The notes below the pieces were generated by a model that was given only the letters and a program-made list of their open reading frames with translations, was not told where the DNA came from and did no database searches. A stretch of 64,000 nt of DNA from Candidatus Altimarinota bacterium (GTDB lineage: Bacteria; Patescibacteriota; Gracilibacteria; BD1-5; UBA6164): assembly GCA_028697205.1 (NCBI GenBank), contig JAQVFO010000003.1, forward strand, positions 1 through 64,000. Direction: 5' to 3'. The position numbers and the translations under genes are program-made. Within the stretch, counting starts at the first letter, position 1. Every line of letters begins with the position of its first letter. Positions 23,690-33,997 of this stretch are shown here, one piece after another.

Positions 23690-23752
23690 TGAGATAGCTA
23701 CTGTGATATCGCAGAAAACTGAAAATCTATTGTAACAAGGATTTTCATACAG
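23690..23752 (+). other. Degenerate tRNA-Phe-like leader with an antisense hairpin
   Basis: TAGCT at 23695-23699 and GCAGAAAACTGAAAATC at 23711-23727 copy the D-arm start and the anticodon arm of the tRNA-Phe that follows. ACAAGGATTTTCA (23735-23747) is the exact inverse complement of 13 nt of that tRNA's anticodon arm (23809-23821), and also pairs with the leader's own copy. It looks like a tRNA relic turned into a hairpin, or a leader that folds against the tRNA. Confidence 0.5.
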
Positions 23753-23777
23753 TTAACTCTTTAAATTTTATATTTTA

Positions 23778-23852
<75 letters not shown>

Positions 23853-23861
23853 CTACAATAA

Positions 23862-23897
23862 AAAAAAGAGTTTATTATTTTAATTAAACTCTTTTTT
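23862..23897. terminator. Terminator after tRNA-Phe
   Basis: A 13-bp stem (23862-23874 with 23885-23897), A-rich on the left and T-rich on the right; it can also serve the - gene ending at 23925. Confidence 0.85.
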
Positions 23898-23924
23898 ATA
23901 TATAAAATTTACATAATCAAAATA

Positions 23925-24569
23925 CTATAGTTCTATAATAGTTTTAACTCAAACACTTCATAAACACGCTCTTATTAAATATCAAGCATCAATTAATGAA
24001 AGACTAAAAGTCTTAACATCTCATTCAATCGGGTGAAATTCTACTTCCAGTCAATTTCTTGGTTTTATATCTTTTATTAATAACTTAGTTTTAGTTTGTT
24101 CTTTAGAAGCTTCACTTAAAGCTTTATTTTTTGCTGCAAGTTCATCAATTTCATTTTGATTAGTAATAGTTTTCCCTTTAATAAAAATAAGCGATCATTT
24201 AGGTAGTACTTCTCATAACTCATTAACCATATTTTTTCTATCATTAGAAGAAATATAGTGTGCCAACGAATTATTTTTAGAAAAATAAACATCCCTAACA
24301 ATAGGCAAAAACTTTCATATTAATCAATCACACTTTATTATAAATGTCCTATCTTCTTTTTTTCATTTAAATTCTCATCAATAATTTTTACTATAAAATT
24401 TTATTCTATTTTCTCATACTCTTTTTGCATGAGAATGTCTTCCTGATAAATTATCCAGAATACGTGATGCAATACCTCTTCTTTCTTCTAATACTCTTAC
24501 ATTTACTCATTCAGGAGTGAAAAGTAAATTTAATTCTTCTAATCATGGCTTCTTTCTTGAACTATTCAT
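23925..24569 (-). CDS. Unknown protein
   Basis: A 214-residue soluble, basic protein. It begins MNSSRKKPGLEELNLLFTP, contains an Arg/Lys-rich stretch (VRVLEERRGIASRILDNLSG) and ends in a beta-rich region with EFHPIEGDVKTFSLSLIDAG. No known domain. It starts 26 nt downstream of the penicillin-binding protein gene on the same strand, so it is probably the last gene of the MurL-PBP unit. The basic N-terminal third could bind nucleic acid. Confidence 0.7.
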
Positions 24570-24595
24570 AATTTAAACTTAAAAAATATTTTTGT

Positions 24596-26902
24596 CTATT
24601 TTTTAAGTTTACTCGGAATTCAATAATAGTCAAGAAGAAATTTTGATATTTCGGAAAACATATATGCCGAACTTTCTCAACCAAATGCTGTAGTTCTAGG
24701 TCTTTCTATTTTCATTATAATTACAAATTTTGGGTCTTCAGCTGGTCAATATCATGCAAAAGATCATACAGTACTTCATACTCAATCTTCATATCATCCT
24801 TTATAAGCAATTTGAGCTGTTCAAGTTTTACCTGCCATATTGTATCATTCTACTTTTCAGTTTTTTGCAAATCAATTATCAACACTATCTACTAACATAG
24901 AAGTAATTGTTTTTGCAGTTGATTCTTTTATAACCCTATGTGTTATTTCTGGATTAAAAGAAATAACTTTACCACTTGGCATTTTTATTGATTTTACAAT
25001 ATTTGGCTTAACATATAATCATCAATTTGCAAGAACACTATATGCTGCTGCCATTTGAAGAGGAGTAACACTAATTCATAATCAATAAGACATAGTATAC
25101 ATTTGTGCTTTTGACCATTTCTCATAATTTGGTAATACAGAAAAAACCTCTCAATCAAGTGTAATTCAGGTTGGCTTTCAAAATCAAAATGCATCTAAAT
25201 AATTATATAATAATGATTTTCAAATTCTTTGAACTATTCTTATCATTCAAACATTACATGAAAAAATTAAGGCGTTATTAAAAGATTTATATCATCTACA
25301 TTGTTCTCAAACATTTCTAATCGTAAAATTATCAATTGTTAATTCCATATTATCTTGATACATATCATATCTATTTATTTCTCACGAATCTAGTCATATA
25401 GCAACTGTAAAAGCTTTCATAATGCTTCAAGGTTCATAAAGTCAAGAAATTGCATCATTTTGATAAACTCAAGCTCAGAAATCATTTCTATATTTATATT
25501 TTACCAAAAGTGGATCTCATAACTCCTCTCTTGTTGCTAATCTAAGCATAATTTTTTTTCAATCATATGTAAATTCTTCTCAATTTTGATTATCTTCAAC
25601 AAGTACCACTTTTCATAATAAATCTGTTGCTGGATTAGGATACTTTGCTCCAGTTACTTTTTCCATCTCATAAACTGAAGAAGGATCATTTAAATCATTA
25701 TTTGGATAAGTTGCCATTGATAATATATCTCAAGTTTTAGGATTCATAACAACTATAGTTCATTTATTTGCTTCAAATCTTTTTACTCATTCTTCAATTG
25801 TATCTTCAACTTTTTTTTGTATATTTCTATCAATTGTAAGAGTTATATCAGCTCATGCAGTATTTAAATCGTTTTGATCTAAACTTAATGGATCAATTGT
25901 TCTTCATTGTATATCTTTTTTTACAAGTATTTTTCATTTATTTCACTTTAATATATCATTAAAATATCACTCTGTTCAGTAATGTCATACTCAATCTCCG
26001 TCAACAAATCACACAACAGATGAAGCAACAGATTTTTCTGGGTAATATCTGCTTGGATTTCATGTTAAAATAATAAAATTTCAAATTGAATTTTCTACAT
26101 CTAGTACTCATTTTTTCATTGCATCTTTCTCATCTTTTATATACTTTTCTATTTCCTCTGAAAGCGTAATCGTTAATTTATTAATTATTGGAATATACCT
26201 TATTGTTCTCTTCTTTAACATATTCTCAATACTCCCTAAATCATATTCTAAAAATGAATTTAGTTTTAATGCTGTCCCCTTTATATCACTTATTTCCTCA
26301 GGATTTGCATAAACATTTAATCAACTTACATATATTCATGCTAATCTTAACTCTTTTATTTTTTCAGCTTTATCAATATCTAAATTTTCTGCAATTACGA
26401 CATTTGTAACTTTTGTCTTACTAAGCTTTTCTTGAACTTTAGTTAAAATTAAACTTTTTATATAGTCTTCATTAAATGTGAAATCTGATATTTCCAAAAC
26501 ATGCATAAATTTTAACATATTATCATAACAATCATCTTTTGTTCTCAACTGACAAACCTGTTTATAAACAATATCTCTTAAAAATATTGCTAACCTATTT
26601 TTATCTCATACTACTTCAGGATCAATTGCTAAGTCATTTAAACTAAGAGATGTTGCCAAAACTGTTTGCGATCAGTTAGTAGATGAATATATAGTTCATC
26701 TATTAACTGGAATTTCTATTTCTCAAAGTTGTTGTTTATCAGCTAATTTTTTATAATAATCATAATTTAATACAGTATAAGAAAAAACTTTTGAGATTAT
26801 AAGTAATGAAAACAAAACAAAAAAACCAAGTACATAATATTCTCTTGGGTATTTATCAAAAAATTTAAAGAAGATTTCTAAATAATTTTTTTGTTTATAC
26901 AT
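24596..26902 (-). CDS. Class B penicillin-binding protein (FtsI/SpoVD-like transpeptidase)
   Basis: 768 residues. One N-terminal transmembrane helix (about 22-42) is followed by the PBP dimerisation domain (EIPVNRGTIYSS near 67) and the transpeptidase domain. The active-site serine is in EPGSIMKAF (SxxK, near 491), SCN is in LIFSCNVGM, and KTGT in NMAGKTGTAQIAY near 690. It cross-links peptidoglycan stem peptides outside the membrane; the FtsI-like domain order suggests septal synthesis. There is no PASTA domain. It is 32 nt downstream of the MurL-like gene, which supports a cell wall operon. Confidence 0.93.
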
Positions 26903-26934
26903 AAGTAAGATTAAAAGTAAATTCTTTCTATCTT

Positions 26935-28299
26935 TTAGTTGTTAGTTATTATTTTACTAAATTTTTCTGGAATCAAAGTCTCATCATTATAAATTTTGAA
27001 AAGTTTCTCTTTTATATCTTCAAAATTAGCATTATCATACTTATTTTTTACTTCTTTTTCAAAAATTTGCAAGATAAATGGTATGTTTTCCATTTTATTT
27101 TTAAGATTTTTTAAATGTAAGTCCATAGCATAAATCATCTCTTCTTCTTCTCACACACACTCAAATGGTTTTATTCAAGATATTCAAAGTAATTCTCTAA
27201 AAATTTGTTCTAAGTTTTTATCTTCATAAAGCTCTTTTCAAAAAATTGCTAAATTTTCTTTATCTGTAATAAATGGTCTTAAAATAGAGTAGACAAATGC
27301 ACATTTTGGACAAGAATTACACCATATTCAAGACTTAATTGAAACTTTTTTCTTTATTCTAAAATTATTGTTACAACTACTAAAAAATCAAAAATATTTT
27401 TTTCATATTTTTGAAAAAATCTCTGCAATTTTTATTTCATACATTCATCTTAAAAGAGAAAAATATTTTATAGTTGAAGTTAAATTTTTTGTCACATAGT
27501 TTGCTAAATCTTGTTCAAATTCTAGGCTCTTACTATATTGATGATTCACCTCTAAATCTCATATATTTGTATTTCAAGTATTTGCTGATTTTTCATTACT
27601 TAATATTATGTATTTATAATCATATAAATATGCTGTTGCAAAAAGTACAAATGAAATTATTCAAGTTATTGGAACATGTCAGTTATAATACCCATTATCA
27701 AGCATATTAAATAAAGTCTGGCTCATATATCTTTTAATCAAAATAGCCTTTTCTCACATAACTTTTAAACAATTCTCTTTTATTTGATCTGATTTTCAGA
27801 AAATAATTGGAGTAAATTCTAAACTATTTTTTCTTAAAATTTCAGCACTAACTATACTATCTTTTCCTCATCAAAGTGGCAAAAGTGATTTTTCACTAGT
27901 TTGAAAATCAATTTTTTTATAAATTTTTTCAGAATTAGATACAAAGTTAAAAAGTCATTCTGGATTTAAATTATTTGTATACAAAAACTCACCTAATCAA
28001 TTTCTATAAAATTTTTGCCAAAATAGTTTATCATCATCAGATAAAAATCATGATTCAACTATCAGTTCTTTTGTAGGATAAGCTTTATAATAACTAACTC
28101 AAACAGCTAAAGATAATGAAAAAAGCATATTTTCAAATATATTTTCATCAAAATCTTTTCTTATATTTAAAAAATCACAGGAAAAATCAATTTCTTCTTC
28201 AAAATCTACTTTTTTATCAAAACTATAAAAAAACTTAGCTTTCAAAGTAAGTCTATCAAATTCAAATCACTCAAAGTAAAATCTATCAAATTTTTCCAT
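26935..28299 (-). CDS. murL: MurL-like UDP-MurNAc-L-Ala-L-Glu epimerase
   Basis: 454 residues. LLPLGGGKDSIVSAEIL near residue 135 is a PP-loop-like nucleotide motif, and IWCNSCPKCAFVYSIL near 345 is the Cys-rich signature; both are typical of MurL. MurL turns the terminal L-Glu of UDP-MurNAc-L-Ala-L-Glu into D-Glu with ATP, so D-glutamate need not be made by a racemase (MurI). Its ATG overlaps the end of the terminator at 28304. The PBP gene follows directly. Main doubt: the related PP-loop families share the GGGKDS motif. Confidence 0.8.
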
Positions 28300-28303
28300 A
28301 AAA

Positions 28304-28334
28304 ATAAAATCATTTAAAATTTAAATGATTTTAT
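28304..28334 (-). terminator. Terminator between the 28359 gene and murL
   Basis: Fifteen complementary bases on each side (28304-28318 with 28320-28334), all A-T except one pair, followed on the - strand by a T-run that touches the murL start codon. Confidence 0.65.
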
Positions 28335-28358
28335 AGAAAAGTAAGGAAAAAGCAAAAA

Positions 28359-29726
28359 TTATGTTTTTAAAACCTCATATGCATAATTATATGGATTTTT
28401 ATGTTTATCCTTTCTTTTTTCTTTTGGGTTTAAAAGTGCTTCATTAGGAACAGCTTTAGTTCATAAAATTCATTTATTATAAATATCTAAAGCTCTAGCA
28501 ATTTTATATTTTCATTTTCAATATGATTCTTTATAACTTGCTCTTAAAAAATATTCAGTAATTCATAAAATAGCTTCATCTTTGTTAAATGGATTAAAAT
28601 GAATTCATAAATTATCATTATCATACGCAAACCTAGTTGCTTGTCATGCACCCCAAGATCATGTACCTGATCATGAAAATAATTTTATTTCCTCTTTTCC
28701 TTTTATTCATCATGATTCATGAATAGAAAGTTTCTTTATTAATTCTGGAACAGATCATACATCTGGGTAATACTTACTTAAACCAGTTTGTAATTCTAAA
28801 TATAATTTTCTAGTTTCTTTCTCATTTTCAGTCATTACTTCATTTTTACTTTCCTTTTCATCTAAAACTCAAATAAATGTAAGTACTTTATCTTTTACTT
28901 CTTGTCATGTCATAGTTATATCTCACAACTTCTTATCCAATATTTTTTTTAATTTTTTAATTTCTCACTTAGTTCTTGTTAACATATTTATTGCTTTAGA
29001 ATCCAATCAAGTTATCCAATCTTTTATTATTTCTGGCTCTAAATCCATAGCACTTTTAAAAAAACTTGTCTTTAATTCTTTAGTTATTTCTATTCATGCT
29101 CTTACATATGATAAAAATTTATCTTTATATGATACATTTTTAGTATCAGAATCATTAAGTTTTTTTATTTGTTTTTCTTTAGTAGCAACTTTAGGATTTT
29201 CAAGAATAGTTCTCTTGTTATCTAAGAAACTATCTATTAATTGTTTTAAATTAGGTAATTGCACTGAATTACTATCTTTTATATATGATATAAAAGTTTT
29301 TTTATATTCATTAGGTAACTTAAGCATTAACTTAGAAAATGTATTTGGTCAAAAATCTCAATCTTGTTTTGTTCAAATAATTTCTTGAAACTTTCTTATT
29401 TCATCTACTGATATTACCTCTTTTTCATACATTTTATATATTTCTAAAAGTGATTGTTTTACTTTGTCTTCTTCCATCTTATCTTTATAATCTACTCTTA
29501 TGATACTTATTTCTCACTTAAGATTAGATAATGAATATTTTGATTTTGAGATAATTTTTGATTTTAAGTAATCAGCTAATACATCAGGTTTAATTACATT
29601 ATCAAATGCAATTTCTGTTGTATTATCTTCAATTCATGATGCAAATGCTTTTAATCATCATATATCATTTTTATTTCATGAATATTTAGTTTCTAGTGTA
29701 GAACTTTGCAAAAAATCTAATGACAT
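28359..29726 (-). CDS. Protein with a peptidoglycan-binding-like repeat, unknown function
   Basis: 455 residues, no clear signal peptide. Around residue 110 the segment IRKFQEIIGTKQDGDFGPNT matches the PG_binding_1 pattern (FQ...DGxFGxxT). The rest is Lys/Glu-rich helical sequence, then a Gly-rich motif FSGSGTGSGGAGQATRFAY and a short conserved-looking end with NEALLNPKEKRKDKHKNPY. It may act on or near the wall, in line with the murL and PBP genes downstream, but without a signal peptide this is uncertain. Confidence 0.65.
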
Positions 29727-29801
29727 ATATTTAATTTAAGTAATAATTCATTATTAATTGTATCATAAAAAATATGTATATGCAAAAAATGTAAAGTTTT
29801 T

Positions 29802-29828
29802 TTGCTTTTTCATTTTTTTCCATATAAT
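29802..29828 (+). promoter_or_regulatory. rpsO: rpsO promoter
   Basis: TATAAT at 29823-29828 with TTGCTT at 29802-29807 as a weak -35 box (15-nt spacer). Confidence 0.6.
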
Positions 29829-29830
29829 AA

Positions 29831-29870
29831 GGTCGCTTTAAAAACCTGGTGTATTTTCCGGGCATTAATA
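29831..29870 (+). promoter_or_regulatory. Possible S15 leader structure
   Basis: A GC-richer island just after the promoter: GGTCGC followed by CCTGG and CCGGG that can pair around an 8-nt loop. S15 controls its own mRNA in several bacteria through such leaders; this one is unproven. Confidence 0.35.
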
Positions 29871-29891
29871 TTTAATTTTTAAAAATACAAT

Positions 29892-30161
29892 ATGGCAATA
29901 ACAAAAGAAGAAAAGAAAAAAGTTATAGCAACTTTTGCAAAATGAAAATCAGATACTTGATCTGCTGAAGTACAAGTAGCAATACTTACTTCAAAAATTG
30001 AGAATTTAAAAGCTCACTTAGATGAACATAAAAATGATAACCATTCAAGAAGATGAATTTTATTAATGGTTGCAAAAAGAAGAAAAATGCTTAACTATTT
30101 GAAAAAGACAAATCCTGAAAAACATGAAGAAGTTATAACAAAATTAAATTTAAGAAAATAA
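29892..30161 (+). CDS. rpsO: Ribosomal protein S15
   Basis: 89 residues, the normal size. Reads MAITKEEKKKVIATFAKGKS with SAEVQVAILTSKIENLKAHL and NDNHSRRGILLMVAKRRKML, all typical of S15, which binds 16S rRNA and helps assemble the platform of the small subunit. Its glycines are TGA codons. It forms its own transcript between a promoter and a shared terminator. Confidence 0.97.
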
Positions 30162-30162
30162 T

Positions 30163-30192
30163 AAAAAAAATCTCCAATTGGAGATTTTTTTT
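30163..30192. terminator. Shared terminator of rpsO and the RelA/SpoT gene
   Basis: Thirteen-bp stem (30163-30175 with 30180-30192): eight A-T pairs plus TCTCC/GGAGA around an AATT loop; symmetric and usable in both directions. Confidence 0.9.
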
Positions 30193-30196
30193 ATTA

Positions 30197-32410
30197 TTAA
30201 ACTGCTATTTTTTCGATCAACACATCTAATAAAACAGCTCAAAATCTAAGTCTAACTCTATCAACTAGTCTATCAACAAGCAAATAATCATAATCCGGAA
30301 TTTCAAGTTTTAATTTTATTTCATGTCTTCTTAAATCTATTTTTTTTGAAGTAATCTCTTCAACATTTATTCACATAGAAAAAATTATTTCACTTAAATC
30401 TTTCAAAACTCAAATCTTATCCAAAAATATAAATTTTAAGGCAACAGTTATATTATTATCTTCATCACCTTCTTTATATGCTGTTAAAAGTCTTTCTTTA
30501 TTTACATTATTCAAAATAGGACAAGATCTATCATGAATTGTTATATGTCATTTTGAACTTATATGACCAACTATTTTATTTGGAATAATAGATCATCAAA
30601 TACATTTCTTACATATTTTAAATTCAATTCATTTTTCTCATCAAATGATTATATTTTCATTTTTATTTCATTTATTTTCTGCATTTAAAATATTTCTAAT
30701 ATCTTCCCTAACTTCTTTTTTTGTTATTAATTTTTTAGATTTTAGTATTTTTCTAACAACAGCAGATGGATTTACAGAGAAATTTCATACTTGTTCAAGT
30801 AAATTTTGTCTATCATCAAAATTATATTCCCTATCATCCATTACTTTTAATATTGATAGTTCCTTATCTAATTGTGGTAAAGAAAACTTTTCTAAATATT
30901 TGTTTAATATATCTTTCCCTCTTTCTATGTGTATATCCTTATTTTCTTTTTTTAAAAAACTTCTAATTCTATCTTTTGCTCTTGTTGTTTTTACAAAAGA
31001 CAACCAAAAAGGACTAGGTCTTTTAGAATTATCTGTTATTATCTGAACTACATCTCAATTTGATAACTCTTTGTCAAGTGGAAAAATCTTTCAATCAACT
31101 TTTGCTAAAACTGTATGATTTCATATTTCGCTATGGATTGCATAAGCAAAATCAATTGGTGTAGATCATGCTGGAAGATTTACCGAAAGTCATTTTGGAG
31201 TAAATACAAATATTCTATCTCTAAAAACATCTATTTTAAGAGAAGAAATAAAATCATTATTTCATAAACTTTCTGTTAATTCTTTTAATTCTTTAACCCA
31301 ATCTATGTCCTGAGAAGTATTTCAACTTCATTTTTCTTTATATTCAAAATGCGCTGCAACTCATATATCAGCATACTCATTCATTTCAAAAGTCTTAATT
31401 TGAATTTCTGTCGGTTGTTGTCTATAATTTTTTAAAAGTCATATGATAGTAGTGTGCAAACTTCTGTATCAATTTGGCTTTGGAAGTGCTATATAATCCT
31501 TAAATCTCTTAGGAATTGGATTCCATTCATTATGGATAACTCAAAGAACCTTATAACAAGTTGGCACATCTTCAACTAAAATTCTTATACCAAATAAATC
31601 ATACATAGATTCAACATTATCAAAACCTTTTTTCTTCATTTTTTTATATATTGAGTAAATTGATTTAACTCTATAAGTTATCTCATACTTGTCAACAATT
31701 GGATCAAGAACTGCTTCAATTTCTTTTTTAGCATTTTTATAAAAATAATCAATACTATCTTTTAAACTATCTAATTGTTTTTTTACATTTTTATATTCAT
31801 TGGCTTCTAGTATCTTAAAACACTCTTCTTCAAGTGCATTTTTTAATGAAAATAATCAAAGTCTATCAGCAATTGGAGCATATATGTTTAGTGTTTCTAG
31901 TGATATTCTTTCTTGTTTATCTTTTTTTGGATGATATCTAAGCGTCTTCATATTATGAAGTCTATCAGAAAGCTTGATAAATATAACTCTTAAATCTTGA
32001 GCCATAGCAACAAACATTTTTCTTAAACTTCAAACATTTCTATCTTCTCATATATACTTAACTTTTGAAACTTTTTCCATTCATTCACATAAAAATGCTA
32101 CTTCATTTCAAAAATTTACTTTTATATCTTCAATACTTTTTAAAGTATCTTCGACTACATCATGAAGTAAACATGCTTGAATAGTTGGAATATCTGGCTT
32201 TAAATTAAGCAATATAATAGTCGCTTCAACTGGATGAATTATGTATGGATCTCAAGATAATCTTACCTGTCACTCATGAGCATCACGAGCAAAAATATAT
32301 GCCTTAAAAATATCTCTTTCGATTTCTTCAAAAGAAACATTTGTCATATATTTAGATACTTTTTTTGCTATATCTTTTACTTTTTTATCTATTTTTGAAT
32401 AATCATACAT
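30197..32410 (-). CDS. RelA/SpoT-family (p)ppGpp synthetase/hydrolase
   Basis: 737 residues with the full RSH layout. HD hydrolase domain about 40-190 with HPVEATI and LLHDVVEDT intact; synthetase domain about 235-330 with [12 protein letters not shown] and ALPKPNGYRSLHTT; TGS domain about 395-460 (VFTPKGLSVNLPAGSTPIDF); C-terminal ACT domain from about 655. It makes and degrades the alarmone (p)ppGpp on nutrient stress; because the HD residues are present both activities are likely. No other RSH gene is in the window. Confidence 0.95.
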
Positions 32411-32574
32411 AAATTCATTATTAAGGATTAATACATAGTAGATATTTTTAAAACTCTACAATTATAGCAAAAAATACTTAATTTGTAAAAAGAAAATATA
32501 ATTTTAAAGTTGTCATACTAAAGCCATTTTTATATATTAAATTCCAAATCATCTAAAAAAATTTAGAAATTAAT

Positions 32575-32602
32575 TTGACATCACTTGTATAAAAAATATA
32601 AT
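32575..32602 (+). promoter_or_regulatory. Strong sigma70 promoter of the NAD salvage operon
   Basis: TTGACA (32575-32580), 16-nt spacer, TATAAT (32597-32602). Both hexamers match consensus fully. The start would be near 32609, about 265 nt before the first gene. Confidence 0.85.
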
Positions 32603-32872
32603 ATGTGTGTAGATATAACACTTATTAAATTATTTATTTAAATTTGTTATAATAAGCACACCATTTAAATATAAAAGGTCACCTGCAAAATATAATAAAT
32701 CAATATTAATTTACTACTATAATACCCTATCTACATATTAACTTTTATTAGTATAAAATGATAGATCTTCAAATAATTTATTTATTAGAAATTACATACA
32801 AAATATAAATATTTTTTATTTGAATCATAGTAAGTGTATATTTTACATATATTATTTCTTAACTATATAATT
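32603..32872 (+). promoter_or_regulatory. Long leader of the NAD salvage operon
   Basis: About 265 nt without an ORF. Its first part can form a long hairpin: GTGTG near 32605 with CACAC near 32659, and CTTATTA with TAATAAG inside. A slightly GC-richer patch (GGTCACCTGC) lies near 32682, and an 18-nt element with a palindromic core sits 24 nt before the nicotinamidase ATG. The space and the folds would allow an RNA control element or repressor sites. The left part of this intergenic gap (32411-32574) shows nothing beyond the RelA/SpoT upstream region. Confidence 0.5.
32831..32848. promoter_or_regulatory. Candidate NrtR operator, copy 1
   Basis: TAAGTGTATATTTTACAT, containing TGTA-N5-TACA. An identical 18-mer is at 33620. 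Located between the operon promoter and the first gene; the NrtR-type repressor is encoded in the same operon. Confidence 0.45.
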
Positions 32873-33622
32873 ATGGAAAAAGAAGCCGTAATAGTAGTAG
32901 ACTACCAAAACTCATTTGCAAATCCTGAAACTGGTAGCTTATATGTAAAATGATGAGAAAAAATAGCTCCAGTAATCAATGAAGTTGTTGCATGAGTAAA
33001 AAATAAATGATGAATCATTATAAGTTCAAGAGAACTTCATCCTATATGACATATATCATTTGCATCAAGTTTTGTTTGAAAAGAATCAATAACTGAAGCA
33101 TTCAAAAATTGAATTTCGCCTTCTGAAATAAATTTTATAACAAAAAAAGAAGTAGCAGAATGGACAGAAAAAAATAATTGAATCGCGAAAAATGCTAGTT
33201 TCTCTGTAAAAGAACTTAAAGCATATTTAGATACAGTTTGAGATCAAGCACTTTGGCCAGAACATTGTGTAAAATGAAGTGAAGGGGCAGAATTTTTTAA
33301 AGAATTTGATTCAACTAAAGTCGATATAGAAGTAAAAAAATGATTTAAACCTGATACTCACCCATACTCAGCATTTGAAGCAAAAACAATCGATGAAAAA
33401 GAATCTACATTTGAAGTTCTTAAAAGATTATGAGTAAAAATAGTAAAAGTTGTATGATTAGCAACTGACTACTGTGATATTGCAACTGTACTTGATGCTA
33501 GAAAATATGGAATGCAAACTGAATTTATAGAGAAAGCTTCTGCATGAGTAGATCCTGCTTGAACAATAGAAGCATTAAAACGCATGAGAGAAGCATGAGC
33601 AAAAATTATTGACTGAAAATAA
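32873..33622 (+). CDS. pncA: Nicotinamidase
   Basis: 249 residues. Starts EAVIVVDYQNSF with the catalytic Asp; QALWPEHCVKGSEGAEF matches the family's WPxHC segment with metal-site neighbours; GLATDYCDIATVLDA holds the active-site cysteine. It hydrolyses nicotinamide to nicotinate in the cytoplasm, the entry step of NAD salvage. It is the first gene of the operon. The last codons overlap the second 18-nt operator-like repeat. Confidence 0.95.
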
Positions 33623-33637
33623 GTGTATATTTTACAT
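33620..33637. promoter_or_regulatory. Candidate NrtR operator, copy 2
   Basis: Exact copy of the 18-mer at 32831, overlapping the pncA stop codon and 15 nt before the next ATG; flanks AATAA and TTATTA extend the inverted symmetry. Confidence 0.45.
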
Positions 33638-33652
33638 TATTAAATAGTAATT

Positions 33653-33976
33653 ATGAATGATATTTTCGAAAAAATCCCAAGTGCACAAGATGTACAAAGG
33701 TGAATAAATAAAGATATTCAAGATGCTATTGAAAGCTTTGTAGTAAGAGCTTCTAAAGCAATTGAAAGAATGAATGAAAGGAGTGTTAATATTCAGGCAA
33801 ATTGAGATTGAAGATTATTAAACTGAATTCACTCAGAAAAGATAAAAGAAGCCTTTAGAAAAAAATGATGGGAGATTAAGTATACATCAGATCAAAGAGA
33901 TTGAGATTATATAACGATTTCTATGAAAAATTATGAATGATCATATTGAAGTTCATGACATCAATGGGATAGATAA
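33653..33976 (+). CDS. Unknown small protein in the NAD operon
   Basis: 107 residues. MNDIFEKIPSAQDVQRGINK leads into a helical half (AIESFVVRASKAIERMNERS), then a beta-rich half with Trp and Gly (KKGWEIKYTSDQ, YGSSGHQWDR). It looks like a small soluble alpha/beta domain with a C-terminal Trp-containing end. No family was recognised. Its place between pncA and the phosphoribosyltransferase gene suggests a role in NAD metabolism or in its regulation. Confidence 0.7.
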
Positions 33977-33997
33977 TTTAAAATTAATTTAAATATT

